Program-made: the position numbers and the translations under genes
Origin: Roseivirga sp.
GTDB taxonomy: Bacteria > Bacteroidota > Bacteroidia > Cytophagales > Cyclobacteriaceae
Assembly: GCA_029262895.1 (NCBI GenBank)
Contig: JAJCYM010000048.1
Span: 62,001-126,000, forward strand
DNA: 64,000 nt
Direction of reading: 5' to 3'
Notes under the pieces: generated by a model
Databases searched by the model: none
Seen by the model: the letters and a program-made list of their open reading frames with translations, nothing else
What the model was told of the DNA's origin: nothing
In this document: positions 17,383-26,043 of the stretch, piece by piece
Numbering within the stretch: the stretch's first letter is position 1
Layout of the letters: every line of letters starts with the position of its first letter

Positions 17383-18936
17383 CTAGTTCAATGAGGCCTC
17401 CTCTGCCACAAATTTTTGCCAACTGGTTAATTTTTCCTTCTTTAACACCCTGGGAAATTTTGATTGTCCACCCTCTTTGCCCTCAGCTTTCATCCATTTA
17501 TAAAAGCTTTGTGTTGGCAGCACATCAATCAACACAGTCTTTAGTGCATGTTCTCGTTCAGTGGCATAATCGTCATTCAACTCTTTGAGTTTTTCATCTA
17601 TTTTTAGGCGCAAGGTTTCGGCATCCACCTCATCATCAGTCCCTACAAACCAGTGATGAGAAAACAGCGTATCGTCCGGAATACCCGCTACCGTAAATTC
17701 CTTTACGCAAATGTTAAGCTCTTCAGAAACCATCTCAATCGCATGATTCATATTATCTACTGAGAGATGTTCTCCACACAGACTCAAGAAATGCTTGGTC
17801 CGTCCAGTGATGATAATTTCTGAATTACGTTTGTCAACAAATTTGATTGTATCTCCAATCTGATACCGCCATGCACCCGCACAAGTGGATAAAAGTATAG
17901 CATACTCCTCTCCCTCTTCAATTTGATCAACCATTAATGTTTCCGGATGATCAACCATCACACCATCAGCATCAAAATTCTTTTCATTGAATGGCACAAA
18001 CTCATAGAAGATGCCACTATTCAACACAAGTCGCATTGATTTCTTTTCAGGTTCTGCCTGGAAGGCTAAAAAACCTTCAGAAGCCAGATAAGTCTCTATA
18101 TAGTGAATAGGATGACCTAAAAGCTTGTCGAATCCCTTTCTATAGGGCTCAAAAGCCACACCGCCATGAACAAAGGCTTGGAGGTTAGGCCATATATCGT
18201 GGATAGTATCAACATTGTGGCGCTCAATAATCTTCTCCAACAAGATTTGCATCCAGGCAGGCACGCCCACAATCATACCGATATTCCATTTTGGCGCATT
18301 TTCAACAATCTCTTCAAGCTTGGCACCCCAATCTCTATTTTTGGCAATTTTCACACCTGGTCGGTAGAATCCCTGAATCCACATCGGCAGCTGTCCAGTA
18401 GTAATACCGCTGAGATCACCATAATGATAATTACCGGAGAAATTGAGTTGCGTACTGCCCCCGAGCATTAGCATTCCACATTGGAAAAACTGATCCGGTA
18501 AGTCGTATTTTGATAGCGTATAAATATGTCGCGTACCGGTTTTTCGAATGGCACGGATCATGTCCTTGGTGATCGGGATAAATTTTGAAGAAGCACCTGA
18601 AGTACCAGAACTTAGTGCAAAGAATTTGGTTTTTCCGGGCCAGGCCACATCCTGTTCTCCCTCCCTCATCTTATGCCACCAGTGTTCATTTATCTTGTCG
18701 TAGTCGCAAGCCGGTACCTGGCTCTTAAATTTCTCGAGAAATCCATGGGCATCTGCGCCACGAAACTCTTCCAGCACGGAAAAAAAATCATATGCCCGGC
18801 CAACCTGAGTGTTTCGTGCACTAATCAGAAGCTTTGAAAGCTCCTTCTTTTGTAGCTCATATGGAGAAGTGAAATCCTGTTCCAGCGTCTCCCTGAGTTT
18901 TATCCCTTTTTTGAGTATCGTTCCTAAAATCGGCAT
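17383..18936 (-). CDS. GH3-family acyl-acid amido synthetase
   Basis: A 517-residue member of the GH3 family, best known in plants for joining jasmonate or auxin to amino acids by an adenylation step. ATP-binding motifs are visible: SSGTSGASSKFIPIT (the P-loop-like motif 1), YLASEGFLAF and later YQIGDTIKF, with GRTKHFLSLCGEHLS preceding the C-terminal domain. Length is normal for bacterial GH3 (about 500). It begins the two-gene unit with the LysE exporter, and a divergent spacer with a promoter for yggS lies upstream. The bacterial acid substrate and amino-acid partner are unknown. Confidence 0.9.
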   Translation of the reverse strand: MPILGTILKKGIKLRETLEQDFTSPYELQKKELSKLLISARNTQVGRAYDFFSVLEEFRGADAHGFLEKFKSQVPACDYDKINEHWWHKMREGEQDVAWPGKTKFFALSSGTSGASSKFIPITKDMIRAIRKTGTRHIYTLSKYDLPDQFFQCGMLMLGGSTQLNFSGNYHYGDLSGITTGQLPMWIQGFYRPGVKIAKNRDWGAKLEEIVENAPKWNIGMIVGVPAWMQILLEKIIERHNVDTIHDIWPNLQAFVHGGVAFEPYRKGFDKLLGHPIHYIETYLASEGFLAFQAEPEKKSMRLVLNSGIFYEFVPFNEKNFDADGVMVDHPETLMVDQIEEGEEYAILLSTCAGAWRYQIGDTIKFVDKRNSEIIITGRTKHFLSLCGEHLSVDNMNHAIEMVSEELNICVKEFTVAGIPDDTLFSHHWFVGTDDEVDAETLRLKIDEKLKELNDDYATEREHALKTVLIDVLPTQSFYKWMKAEGKEGGQSKFPRVLKKEKLTSWQKFVAEEASLN

Positions 18937-18971
18937 CTCAATTCATCAATTCTTATTGCAATAATTGCCAA

Positions 18972-19006
18972 TTTGACCAGTTTTACAGCTATTTCTCCTA
19001 ACTTTG
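18972..19006 (+). promoter_or_regulatory. Bacteroidetes-type promoter for yggS-family gene
   Basis: TAACTTTG (18999-19006) fits the -7 consensus TAnnTTTG. A TTTG at 18972-18975 could serve as the -33 element, although the 23-base spacing is a little long. It leaves a leader of about 55 bases before the ATG at 19067. Confidence 0.5.
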
Positions 19007-19066
19007 GCAACCTGGAAAAACGTCAAAGATACGACAAAAACCCAAAGTTAATTTATCAAGAACCCA

Positions 19067-19747
19067 ATGAGTATTTCGAACAATTTAGAAAAATATCGAG
19101 AGATACTAAATAAATACAAAGCCCGGCTTATTGCCGTAAGTAAGACTAAGCCCAATGCTGATTTGTTACAGGCCTATGAGGCCGGACAGCGAGATTTTGG
19201 CGAAAACAAAGTCCAGGAACTTGCTGCCAAGGCTGAAGCTCTGCCCAAGGACATTCGCTGGCACATGATTGGACATTTGCAGCGTAATAAAGTTAAGTAC
19301 CTAGCCCCATTTGTCCATCTGATTCATTCGGTAGACAGTCAGAGGTTATTAAACGAAATCAACAAACAAGCCGTGAAAAACGAGCGAGTGATTGATTGTC
19401 TATTGCAAGTCTTTATTGCTGCGGAGGAAACAAAGTTTGGCTTTTCTGAGGAAGAGCTTTTTGGCTTATTGAATTCACCCGAATTTGAGGCTTTGAAAAA
19501 TATCAGAATTGTTGGCTTGATGGGTATGGCTACAAACACAGACAATCAAAATCAGATAAGGGGCGAATTCGCCTTATTGAAAAACCTGGAACAGAAAATA
19601 AAGAGTGAAATTCTATCTTCCAATGTAGCAATGCAGGAGCTTTCTATGGGAATGACCTCTGATTATGAAGTCGCTCTTGAAGAAGGTAGCACCATGGTTC
19701 GCATTGGCAGTGCGATTTTTGGGGCTAGAAACTATGCCAACCACTAA
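19067..19747 (+). CDS. YggS/PLPBP-family pyridoxal-phosphate homeostasis protein
   Basis: A 226-residue single-domain alanine-racemase-fold protein that binds PLP but has no known catalytic reaction; it buffers PLP and affects amino-acid pools. The PLP lysine is K26 in LIAVSKTKP. Other family segments are FGENKVQEL, WHMIGHLQRNK, the phosphate-binding LSMGMTSDYEVALEEG and VRIGSAIFG. Length is typical. DUF423 follows 12 bases later. Confidence 0.95.
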   Translation: MSISNNLEKYREILNKYKARLIAVSKTKPNADLLQAYEAGQRDFGENKVQELAAKAEALPKDIRWHMIGHLQRNKVKYLAPFVHLIHSVDSQRLLNEINKQAVKNERVIDCLLQVFIAAEETKFGFSEEELFGLLNSPEFEALKNIRIVGLMGMATNTDNQNQIRGEFALLKNLEQKIKSEILSSNVAMQELSMGMTSDYEVALEEGSTMVRIGSAIFGARNYANH

Positions 19748-19759
19748 ATCAAAAGAAAT

Positions 19760-20137
19760 ATGACAGCCAAGCAGGTTTTGATAAGCGCAGGAATTATGGG
19801 AATACTTTCCGTGGGAATTGGAGCTTTTGGGGCTCATGGGCTCGAAACCACTTTAACCAACAACGGGAAGCTGGATACCTTTGAGACGGCTGTAAAATAT
19901 CAGTTTTATCATACACTGGCTTTACTTCTTCTGGGAGTGCTTATGCTCAACTACGACCAACGCTATTTCGGCTATGCCGCCATTGCCTTTATTGGTGGTA
20001 TTATCGTTTTTAGTGGCTCTCTTTATACGCTCTCCTTAACCAATATTTCGGTACTCGGAGCCATCACGCCAATTGGCGGTTTGGGCTTTATTCTGGGGTG
20101 GTTATATCTTATTCTAGGAGTTAGCAAAAGCTTATAA
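19760..20137 (+). CDS. DUF423 small membrane protein
   Basis: A 125-residue protein with four hydrophobic spans. The N-terminal motif GAFGAHGLE and YQFYHTLALLLLG are diagnostic of DUF423 (YgdD/TMEM256-like). Function is unknown, though the family is widespread. It is probably co-transcribed with the yggS-family gene and meets a convergent gene 10 bases after its stop. Confidence 0.92.
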   Translation: MTAKQVLISAGIMGILSVGIGAFGAHGLETTLTNNGKLDTFETAVKYQFYHTLALLLLGVLMLNYDQRYFGYAAIAFIGGIIVFSGSLYTLSLTNISVLGAITPIGGLGFILGWLYLILGVSKSL

Positions 20138-20147
20138 CCCTACCCCA

Positions 20148-20780
20148 TCAACTCGATCGTGTCAGATTAAAATTTCCTCCGCTGTCAAGTGTTCCTGAAA
20201 GTGCAGCCGTCAATCCATCTGTTGATGTAACTGACCCACTAAAGGTAGAATCTCCATATGACAGGTTTGGCATTGAAATCAATACTGAGAACGTAGGATA
20301 CGTCACTCCTGAACCTTTGGATATTATCCAGGAATGAGTCGTTTCGACAATTCCAGTAACGTTCCCTCCTGATAGTTGAGATATGTACAAAGTGATGTCC
20401 TGCGAATCAGAACCAAATTTTCCATTCCAGACACCAGTGATTTCATTCGGGTAGGATATACTTATGCGTCTACAGCTAAAATTTACTTTTCCATAGAAAC
20501 CGCTTAGTGTACCGGAAACACTAAAATGATTATCGTCCACAATACTTCCCGTTAAAGTGCCCTTTGCCAAACCATCATCATACTTCAAACACACCGATGT
20601 CCCTTTCACGGTTCCCTTGACTTTAAAAGTAGTAAAAGAACCCGGCATACTAAATATGACTACCAAAGTTCCAGAGCCAGAAAGCCCACCTTTAGACTCA
20701 GCAAGTGTCATGTAACCTCCAGAGAGAATTGAGGACGAACTCTGGCTTGCCATCCATGTACCCGTTAGTGATTTTATCAT
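20148..20780 (-). CDS. Duplicated beta-domain protein of unknown function
   Basis: I do not recognise the family. The 210-residue protein is made of two similar halves: one from about 5 to 107 (LTGTW, ending GTLSGFYGKVNFSCRR) and one from about 114 to 210 (ITGVW, ending GTLDSGGNFNLTRS). Each starts with a Gly-x-Trp strand and continues as short alternating strands rich in Ser, Thr and Gly, as in avidin-like or lipocalin-like barrels. There is no signal peptide or lipobox, so a cytosolic location is implied unless the start is wrong. The upstream 60 bases are very AT-rich. The gene lies between DUF423 and a helicase with no clear link to either. Confidence 0.7.
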   Translation of the reverse strand: MIKSLTGTWMASQSSSSILSGGYMTLAESKGGLSGSGTLVVIFSMPGSFTTFKVKGTVKGTSVCLKYDDGLAKGTLTGSIVDDNHFSVSGTLSGFYGKVNFSCRRISISYPNEITGVWNGKFGSDSQDITLYISQLSGGNVTGIVETTHSWIISKGSGVTYPTFSVLISMPNLSYGDSTFSGSVTSTDGLTAALSGTLDSGGNFNLTRSS

Positions 20781-20842
20781 AATTAATATTTTTTAAAGAT
20801 ATTTTAGATCTATTAAATCTAAATAATTTCAATTATAAATCC

Positions 20843-22243
20843 TTAAAAAAATCTTTTATGAAAATTTACCAGGAATAACTCTTTAGTAGCCCGAGTTACT
20901 GCGGTGTAAAGCCATCTCACATATTCCTGATCTACCATGTCCTCATTGAGATATCCTTGATCTACAAAAACTGCATCCCATTGGCCACCTTGAGATTTAT
21001 GGCAGGTTAAAGCATAAGCAAACTTGACCTGTAGTGCGTTTAAAAAAGGATCCTTTTTAATGGCTTTCGCTCGTTCAGTTTTCGTAGAAACATCCGCATA
21101 GTCCTCCACTACCTGATCATAAAGCGATTTATAAGCAGTATTTGACAGCGAAGCCTCAGGTGTATAAAGCGTATCCAATATGACCTTGCCTTCAAAAGAC
21201 TCCTGATCAGGGTAATCCAATAGCCTCAAATTCAAGGTGGCAAATCTTAAGCCGTAGTATTCTTCAAACCTTACGATTTTAAGCACCTCAACAAAATCGC
21301 CATTGGCCAGGAACCCTGCTGGTGCATTTTCTGGAAGGAAAAAGTAATTATTACGCACAATCATTAATATATCCCCTGCCTCTAATTCGTCCTCCCGAAA
21401 CTGGATGGTTCTTCTGATGTATTGATTATACTGAACCGCATTTTTGTTGGAGCGGCAAATAATTACTGTGTTCTCAGTGCCATACTTATCATAGGCATAG
21501 CGCAGGCCATCTTCCATGCGCTCACCAGTCATTTTAAACACATCCTTAAATCGTGAAGTGCTGAATTTCGGCTCGAACCTTGGTTTCGGCAGTTCATTCC
21601 GAAGCTCTGTGGCGTTGAATAAAATACCAGATGACTCTTCTTGTCGCATCACCTCCGTTAGTTCTATCGATGCCGCCTCCATATTAAAGGTTGCCTTGAG
21701 GTAGTCAATTTCCAATGCCGGACTCTCGGTGCTCCCAACAGGCGGCAACTGCGCCACATCACCAATAAGTAACAGTCGGTTTTTGTCCTTTGTGAAAACG
21801 TAGTCAATTAAATCGGTAAGCAGGCCTTTATTGCCAAAGTCAGATTGGTCAGATAACATGGACGCCTCATCAATAATGAACACCGTATTTTGGTGGTAAT
21901 TACTTTGTCTTTTGAATTGAAGTCCACCGCCTGGTTCAGCCACTTGATGGAATATCTTTTTATGGATAGTAAAAGCCGACCTTTTTGAATAGCCTGACAT
22001 CACCTTGGCCGCTCTTCCGGTTGGGGCCATTAGTACGTATTTGAAATTGAAATAGGGCAACATTTGCACTATTGCACTCACCACAGTAGTCTTCCCTGTT
22101 CCGGCATAGCCCCTCATCACTAAGGTGGGTTTTTCTAATTTTTCACTGAGCAGAAACTCATTGAAAAGTTCAAACAAATTGAGCTGTCCTTTTGTAGGTT
22201 CAAAGGGAAACTTTGAGGCGAGTATTTCTGAAGGTTTGGCCAA
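20843..22243 (-). CDS. RecD-like / UvrD-C SF1 helicase (AAA family ATPase)
   Basis: A 466-residue superfamily 1B-type DNA helicase. Walker A GYAGTGKTT is at 45-53, Walker B FIIDEASML near 120, followed by LIGDVAQLPPV (motif III). The C-terminal UvrD-like half ends in FAYALTCHKSQGGQWDAVFV and YTAVTRATKELFLV (motifs V and VI). It lacks the N-terminal domains of RecD2. The start is probably TTG at 22241-22243, immediately after the stop of the thioesterase gene (TAATTG); no suitable ATG lies nearby. The role is probably DNA repair or recombination; partner proteins are unknown. Confidence 0.87.
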   Translation of the reverse strand: MAKPSEILASKFPFEPTKGQLNLFELFNEFLLSEKLEKPTLVMRGYAGTGKTTVVSAIVQMLPYFNFKYVLMAPTGRAAKVMSGYSKRSAFTIHKKIFHQVAEPGGGLQFKRQSNYHQNTVFIIDEASMLSDQSDFGNKGLLTDLIDYVFTKDKNRLLLIGDVAQLPPVGSTESPALEIDYLKATFNMEAASIELTEVMRQEESSGILFNATELRNELPKPRFEPKFSTSRFKDVFKMTGERMEDGLRYAYDKYGTENTVIICRSNKNAVQYNQYIRRTIQFREDELEAGDILMIVRNNYFFLPENAPAGFLANGDFVEVLKIVRFEEYYGLRFATLNLRLLDYPDQESFEGKVILDTLYTPEASLSNTAYKSLYDQVVEDYADVSTKTERAKAIKKDPFLNALQVKFAYALTCHKSQGGQWDAVFVDQGYLNEDMVDQEYVRWLYTAVTRATKELFLVNFHKRFF

Positions 22244-22699
22244 TTATTTTTTCCTCCGTTGAATGTCCTCAGGAAAAATCGTAGCCATAGTAGTTGTTGC
22301 TTTAGCGATCAGAGTTCGCTCTTCACCCTTCAGCGCCCACACCTCTGCTTCGCAAAAATTAAGTTTACGCCCCTGCTTAATCACCCATCCTTTCGCATGT
22401 AGCCTATCTCCCATACCCGGACTGAAATAGGAGACTTTTATTTCCCCTGTCACCACATGATGATCTTCAGGCACCAAGGTATACGCTGCAAAGCCAGCCA
22501 CAATATCCGCCAATGTTGCTGTCACACCACCGTGTACTAAACCCGTTTGCTGCTGATGCTCTTTTCTCAGTTCCAACCAGCCCTCCGTTCTTCCGGCTTC
22601 GATCACCTTCAGCTGAAATCCTACCAACTTCATGAAATGCTGCCGCTCAAGGAACTTCTCTACCCTTGATTTGAAATCCGGATTAAAAACCTCTATCAT
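22244..22699 (-). CDS. PaaI-family hot-dog thioesterase
   Basis: A 151-residue hot-dog-fold protein. The segment GLVHGGVTATLADIVAGFAA carries the HGG motif and the acidic catalytic residue pattern of the PaaI/YdiI thioesterases, which hydrolyse acyl-CoA esters, often aromatic ones. The later strand GEIKVSYFSPGMGDRLHAKG is also typical. Length is normal. It sits directly upstream of the helicase with no gap, so the two are co-transcribed, although no functional link is obvious. Substrate unknown. Confidence 0.9.
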   Translation of the reverse strand: MIEVFNPDFKSRVEKFLERQHFMKLVGFQLKVIEAGRTEGWLELRKEHQQQTGLVHGGVTATLADIVAGFAAYTLVPEDHHVVTGEIKVSYFSPGMGDRLHAKGWVIKQGRKLNFCEAEVWALKGEERTLIAKATTTMATIFPEDIQRRKK

Positions 22700-22745
22700 G
22701 TCTCAATTTTGATCAAATATATCGAATTGACATTTGCCTTCTGTT

Positions 22746-23237
22746 ATGGCCAGCATTGAAAAAGACATCTTAGAAACCTACGGACATAAACTCAGAGTCC
22801 GCGTTTGCGGGGTTTGGGTAGAAGGAGAAGAAATGTTGGTGGTCCATCATAAATCAATGGGGCCAAACAACTCCCTGTGGATACCGCCAGGAGGTGGGAT
22901 GGAATATGGAGAAAGTACAGAAGAGGCTCTAAAACGGGAGTTTTTGGAAGAAACGGGCATCGCAATTCAAGTGCATGAATTTCTTTTTGTCAACGAATAC
23001 CTGAACCCACCCTTTCATGGACTTGAATTATTCTTTAGAGTTTCGGGAGATCGATCGGATCTCAAAACCGGAAAAGACCCGGAAATGGAACCTGAAAATC
23101 AAATAATAACCGAAGCCGTCTTTATCGACTTTGACCTGCTAAAAAGACAGTCGTCTAAAAATTTGCATGATGTGCTCAAGCAAATCAACAGTGCAGAGGA
23201 AATATTTAAACTTAAAGGTTATTTCAAATCTCATTAG
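22746..23237 (+). CDS. Nudix hydrolase
   Basis: A 163-residue Nudix protein. The Nudix box is complete: G-x5-E-x7-REFLEETGI, within GGMEYGESTEEALKREFLEE (catalytic glutamates in the REFLEE helix). The segment NSLWIPPGG precedes it. A TTG four codons upstream is in frame, but the ATG at 22746 gives a conventional N-terminus. These enzymes cleave nucleoside diphosphates linked to another moiety; the substrate is not determinable. It is divergent from the thioesterase gene. Confidence 0.9.
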   Translation: MASIEKDILETYGHKLRVRVCGVWVEGEEMLVVHHKSMGPNNSLWIPPGGGMEYGESTEEALKREFLEETGIAIQVHEFLFVNEYLNPPFHGLELFFRVSGDRSDLKTGKDPEMEPENQIITEAVFIDFDLLKRQSSKNLHDVLKQINSAEEIFKLKGYFKSH

Positions 23238-23315
23238 AAATGCATAAACTAGCGGTTAGATTTATTATGGATTACCTAATAAATTAGTTATAATTGTAAA
23301 AGTCAACCTAACAAA

Positions 23316-23903
23316 ATGAGCCTTACTAAAATCTTAACCATAGTTCTGTTTCTTGGCGCTTTAGGCGTAGGATATGCCCTTTACAATGGTATTAACAGCA
23401 CCATTGAAGAAGCTAAAGAAATTGAAAGAGTTGAAAACACGGTCAAAGCCAAGCTGGAGATGATTCGTAATGCGCAAATAGCCTATCAGGGAAACTATGG
23501 AGATTATGCCGACACTTGGGAGAAGCTAATTCACTTTGTAGATACAGGTAAAATCTGGTTGGTGCAAAGAACGGAGGAGATTACCATGCTTGCCTATGGT
23601 GCTGAAAGCTCTAAATTCATTTATGATACCCTTGGATATCGAGCGGTAAGAGACTCATTATTTAAGAGCTCTGTTTACCCTAATTTCGATCCATGGAAGC
23701 TGCCAGAATTGCCACATGCACCTGGAAAATATTTCTCTCTTTATGCTAAAGATTCTGTGAGATCAGGGGTCAACGTAGATTATGTTGAAGTTGTCGACAC
23801 CTATCCATTTGATAGAACGAGAAAAGATGATGCGGATATCGGCAATAGAAGACCGCTGAGATTTGGTTCAAGAACTGAGATTACCACCTCTGGTAACTGG
23901 TAG
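23316..23903 (+). CDS. Pilin-like single-span membrane protein, unknown function
   Basis: A 195-residue protein with one N-terminal membrane helix (about 4-24) directly followed by a long amphipathic helix whose pattern VKAKLEMIRNAQIAYQGNYG and YADTWEKLIHFVDTG recalls type II pseudopilins, where the helix runs into a globular domain. There is no Gly-Phe prepilin peptidase site before the helix, so normal processing is not indicated. The globular part is polar and ends in RFGSRTEITTSGNW. It lies just ahead of the DUF3822 gene. No named family is claimed. Confidence 0.72.
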   Translation: MSLTKILTIVLFLGALGVGYALYNGINSTIEEAKEIERVENTVKAKLEMIRNAQIAYQGNYGDYADTWEKLIHFVDTGKIWLVQRTEEITMLAYGAESSKFIYDTLGYRAVRDSLFKSSVYPNFDPWKLPELPHAPGKYFSLYAKDSVRSGVNVDYVEVVDTYPFDRTRKDDADIGNRRPLRFGSRTEITTSGNW

Positions 23904-23916
23904 AACCTCCCTTATA

Positions 23917-24780
23917 GTGAGTGCTGCGAATTCTATCGTCAGATCAAAAGTATTTAAAGACGACAGGTTAGATATTGATCAGATTGATCATTATAGCCTG
24001 TCTTTTTTTATCAGCGCAACGACTATTCAAATCACGGTATTTGATGAAAAAAAGAAGCGTCTTCTGCTGTATGAAAGATACCAATGCAATGGGCTTTCCA
24101 CTGTTGAGACCCTTGATGAAATTTATCATGACCATATTTTAATTTCAGCGGGTTTCTGGCAAACGGTCAGGGTCAGTATCGACTCTAACCAATTCTGTAT
24201 TGTACCTTCATCCCTTTTCAGTTTTGAGCATCAATTCGATTATATAAAGCTGAATAGCCGGACTGACCCTAATAACGATGCTTATAGGAGTGTAACCCAT
24301 GACCACTTGGATATTGCTTTTGTCTTTGCCATCAAAAAAACGGTCATCAAATGGTTTAGTGATAAGTACTTCAACTTAGAAGTAAGACACTCGCACATTG
24401 GTCTTAATTTTTTACAGATGACCTACAATCAGCTCTCTAAAAAAGACGGTGAACGAGTATTTATCAATCTTGGGGATGAAGAAATGCAGATTGCCGGACT
24501 GAACAATGGTAAGCTGGCCATCTATAATCAATTCCCTATAGGCAGCCACGAGCAACAGGTCAAGTATGTTCTTTTGACCATTAAGCAGTTTAGTGATTCT
24601 GGTCAAGCTGCTGATATCACGTTGTGGGGCTCCAAAAAAAGCATGACCCAATTCAAGGTTTTATTTACCAAATACTTTAAGAACCTGACCATTGGAACAA
24701 GACCAAAAATTAAAATTAGTCCCCAATTCAATGAATTTGAATCTTTCGAGTTGATTGATGTGTTGTCTGTTTACGGATAA
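23917..24780 (+). CDS. DUF3822 protein (possible actin-like/PilM-like fold)
   Basis: A protein of about 287 residues matching the Bacteroidetes family DUF3822. The opening strands YSLSFFISATTIQITVFDEK and the second-half segment ERVFINLGDEEMQIAGLNNG have the look of the two phosphate-binding beta-hairpins of the actin/PilM superfamily, although I cannot see a full ATP-binding site. The frame is open back to a TTG at 23863 inside the preceding gene; I chose the GTG at 23917, 13 bases after that gene's stop, and the start is uncertain. It lies directly behind the pilin-like gene and 40 bases before coaD. Confidence 0.75.
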   Translation: MSAANSIVRSKVFKDDRLDIDQIDHYSLSFFISATTIQITVFDEKKKRLLLYERYQCNGLSTVETLDEIYHDHILISAGFWQTVRVSIDSNQFCIVPSSLFSFEHQFDYIKLNSRTDPNNDAYRSVTHDHLDIAFVFAIKKTVIKWFSDKYFNLEVRHSHIGLNFLQMTYNQLSKKDGERVFINLGDEEMQIAGLNNGKLAIYNQFPIGSHEQQVKYVLLTIKQFSDSGQAADITLWGSKKSMTQFKVLFTKYFKNLTIGTRPKIKISPQFNEFESFELIDVLSVYG

Positions 24781-24820
24781 CTTCTTCCAAAAAAGCTTAA
24801 ATTGGCGTATAACCATCTGA

Positions 24821-25273
24821 ATGAAACGCATCGCATTATTTCCCGGATCATTTGACCCTTTCACAAAAGGCCACGAAGATATTGTGCTTCGAGGATTAAG
24901 ACTATTTGATGAAGTTGTCATTGCCATGGGCCATAACAGTAGAAAATCACGCTATTTTGATGTGAATGAAATGGTGCAGAAGATAGAGTACACCTTTGAG
25001 AATGTTGATTCAGTTTCTGTGAAGTTGTATGATGAACTGACAGCGGAATTGGCCAAGAAATACAGTGCAAATTATTTACTCCGGGGGCTCAGAAACACCA
25101 CTGATTTCGAGTATGAGAATAGCATATCGCAGGTCAATCGTCACCTTAATGATCAACTAGAAACTGTTTTCTTAATTACCTCACCAGAATATGCTTCCAT
25201 AAGCTCCTCAATTATAAGAGAGGTGCATAAATATGGTGGGGATGTTAGTGATTTTATTCCCTACGAGCTTTGA
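24821..25273 (+). CDS. coaD: Phosphopantetheine adenylyltransferase
   Basis: A 150-residue enzyme of coenzyme A synthesis, transferring AMP to 4'-phosphopantetheine. The nucleotidyltransferase motif FPGSFDPFTKGH (7-18) holds the (T/H)xGH signature; LLRGLRNTTDFEYE and the C-terminal YASISSSIIREV are family-specific. The length is slightly short but normal. Its last 13 bases overlap the 3' end of the convergent Nudix gene. It may be expressed with the DUF3822 gene. Confidence 0.97.
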   Translation: MKRIALFPGSFDPFTKGHEDIVLRGLRLFDEVVIAMGHNSRKSRYFDVNEMVQKIEYTFENVDSVSVKLYDELTAELAKKYSANYLLRGLRNTTDFEYENSISQVNRHLNDQLETVFLITSPEYASISSSIIREVHKYGGDVSDFIPYEL

Positions 25274-25944
25274 GGGGCTGTCAGCTTCTGAAATTTGTTG
25301 TACACATGCTGAATTGACTTATAAGAGTTATAAAGCGCAATATCTACTTCCTTTTTGTTCATCCACTTCACGTCCTCTATACCTTCTGAAACCTGAGGTT
25401 TCATTTCTTTATCATCCATGCAGTCCATCAAATACCATGATGTTTTCTTCAAAATGTCCTTGCCCCCTTTAACATAAGTATGCCAGGTGTTGCAAATTTT
25501 CTCAGTCACAGCAACTTCTACATTGCATTCCTCTTCCACCTCCCTTTTGGCACCTTGTGATGAAGACTCCTTACCTTCTATCTTCCCTTTAGGTAAGTCC
25601 CACTTATCAAAACGATAAATCATTAGAATTTTCTCGTTTTTCACAACAACTCCACCCGCAGCCCTAATGATCCTGAATTTGCTTTTGATCAGTTTGACCG
25701 CATCGTCATATTCATTGGTCACCAATGTGATTGACTCAAGTGCCTTTGGCTTTTTATGGTGCAATATGAATAGAATGGTCTTGATTATGCCATGGGTAGC
25801 ATTGAGTATCAAAACATTGCCTTTGAATTTCTTTTCGTTGATTAAGACATCATCAGTATCCAAAACCAAATCATATCTGCTTTGATCTCCGATGTTCTCA
25901 GGTCTTTTTAGGCGAAGGGGCTTATCCTTTATATAAATCCGCAT
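25261..25944 (-). CDS. Nudix hydrolase with N-terminal extension
   Basis: A 227-residue protein. A Nudix domain fills about 95-215, with the box in GKIEGKESSSQGAKREVEEE (G-x5-E-x7-REVEEE) and DKWDLPKG just before it. The N-terminal 90 residues form an extra alpha/beta region (YIKDKPLRLKRPENI, VLILNATHGIIKTILFILHH) of unknown role that is not part of a standard Nudix fold. The gene overlaps the end of coaD convergently, and pyrE is divergent 99 bases upstream. Substrate unknown. Confidence 0.88.
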   Translation of the reverse strand: MRIYIKDKPLRLKRPENIGDQSRYDLVLDTDDVLINEKKFKGNVLILNATHGIIKTILFILHHKKPKALESITLVTNEYDDAVKLIKSKFRIIRAAGGVVVKNEKILMIYRFDKWDLPKGKIEGKESSSQGAKREVEEECNVEVAVTEKICNTWHTYVKGGKDILKKTSWYLMDCMDDKEMKPQVSEGIEDVKWMNKKEVDIALYNSYKSIQHVYNKFQKLTAPQSS

Positions 25945-26043
25945 TGGATCAGCTCGGAATTTTGTTCAATATGAAAAAAATTTCAACATAATCGTCAATA
26001 TTTAAACTACAATTTTTCGAAAAAACTCTCTTAAATTCGCGAC

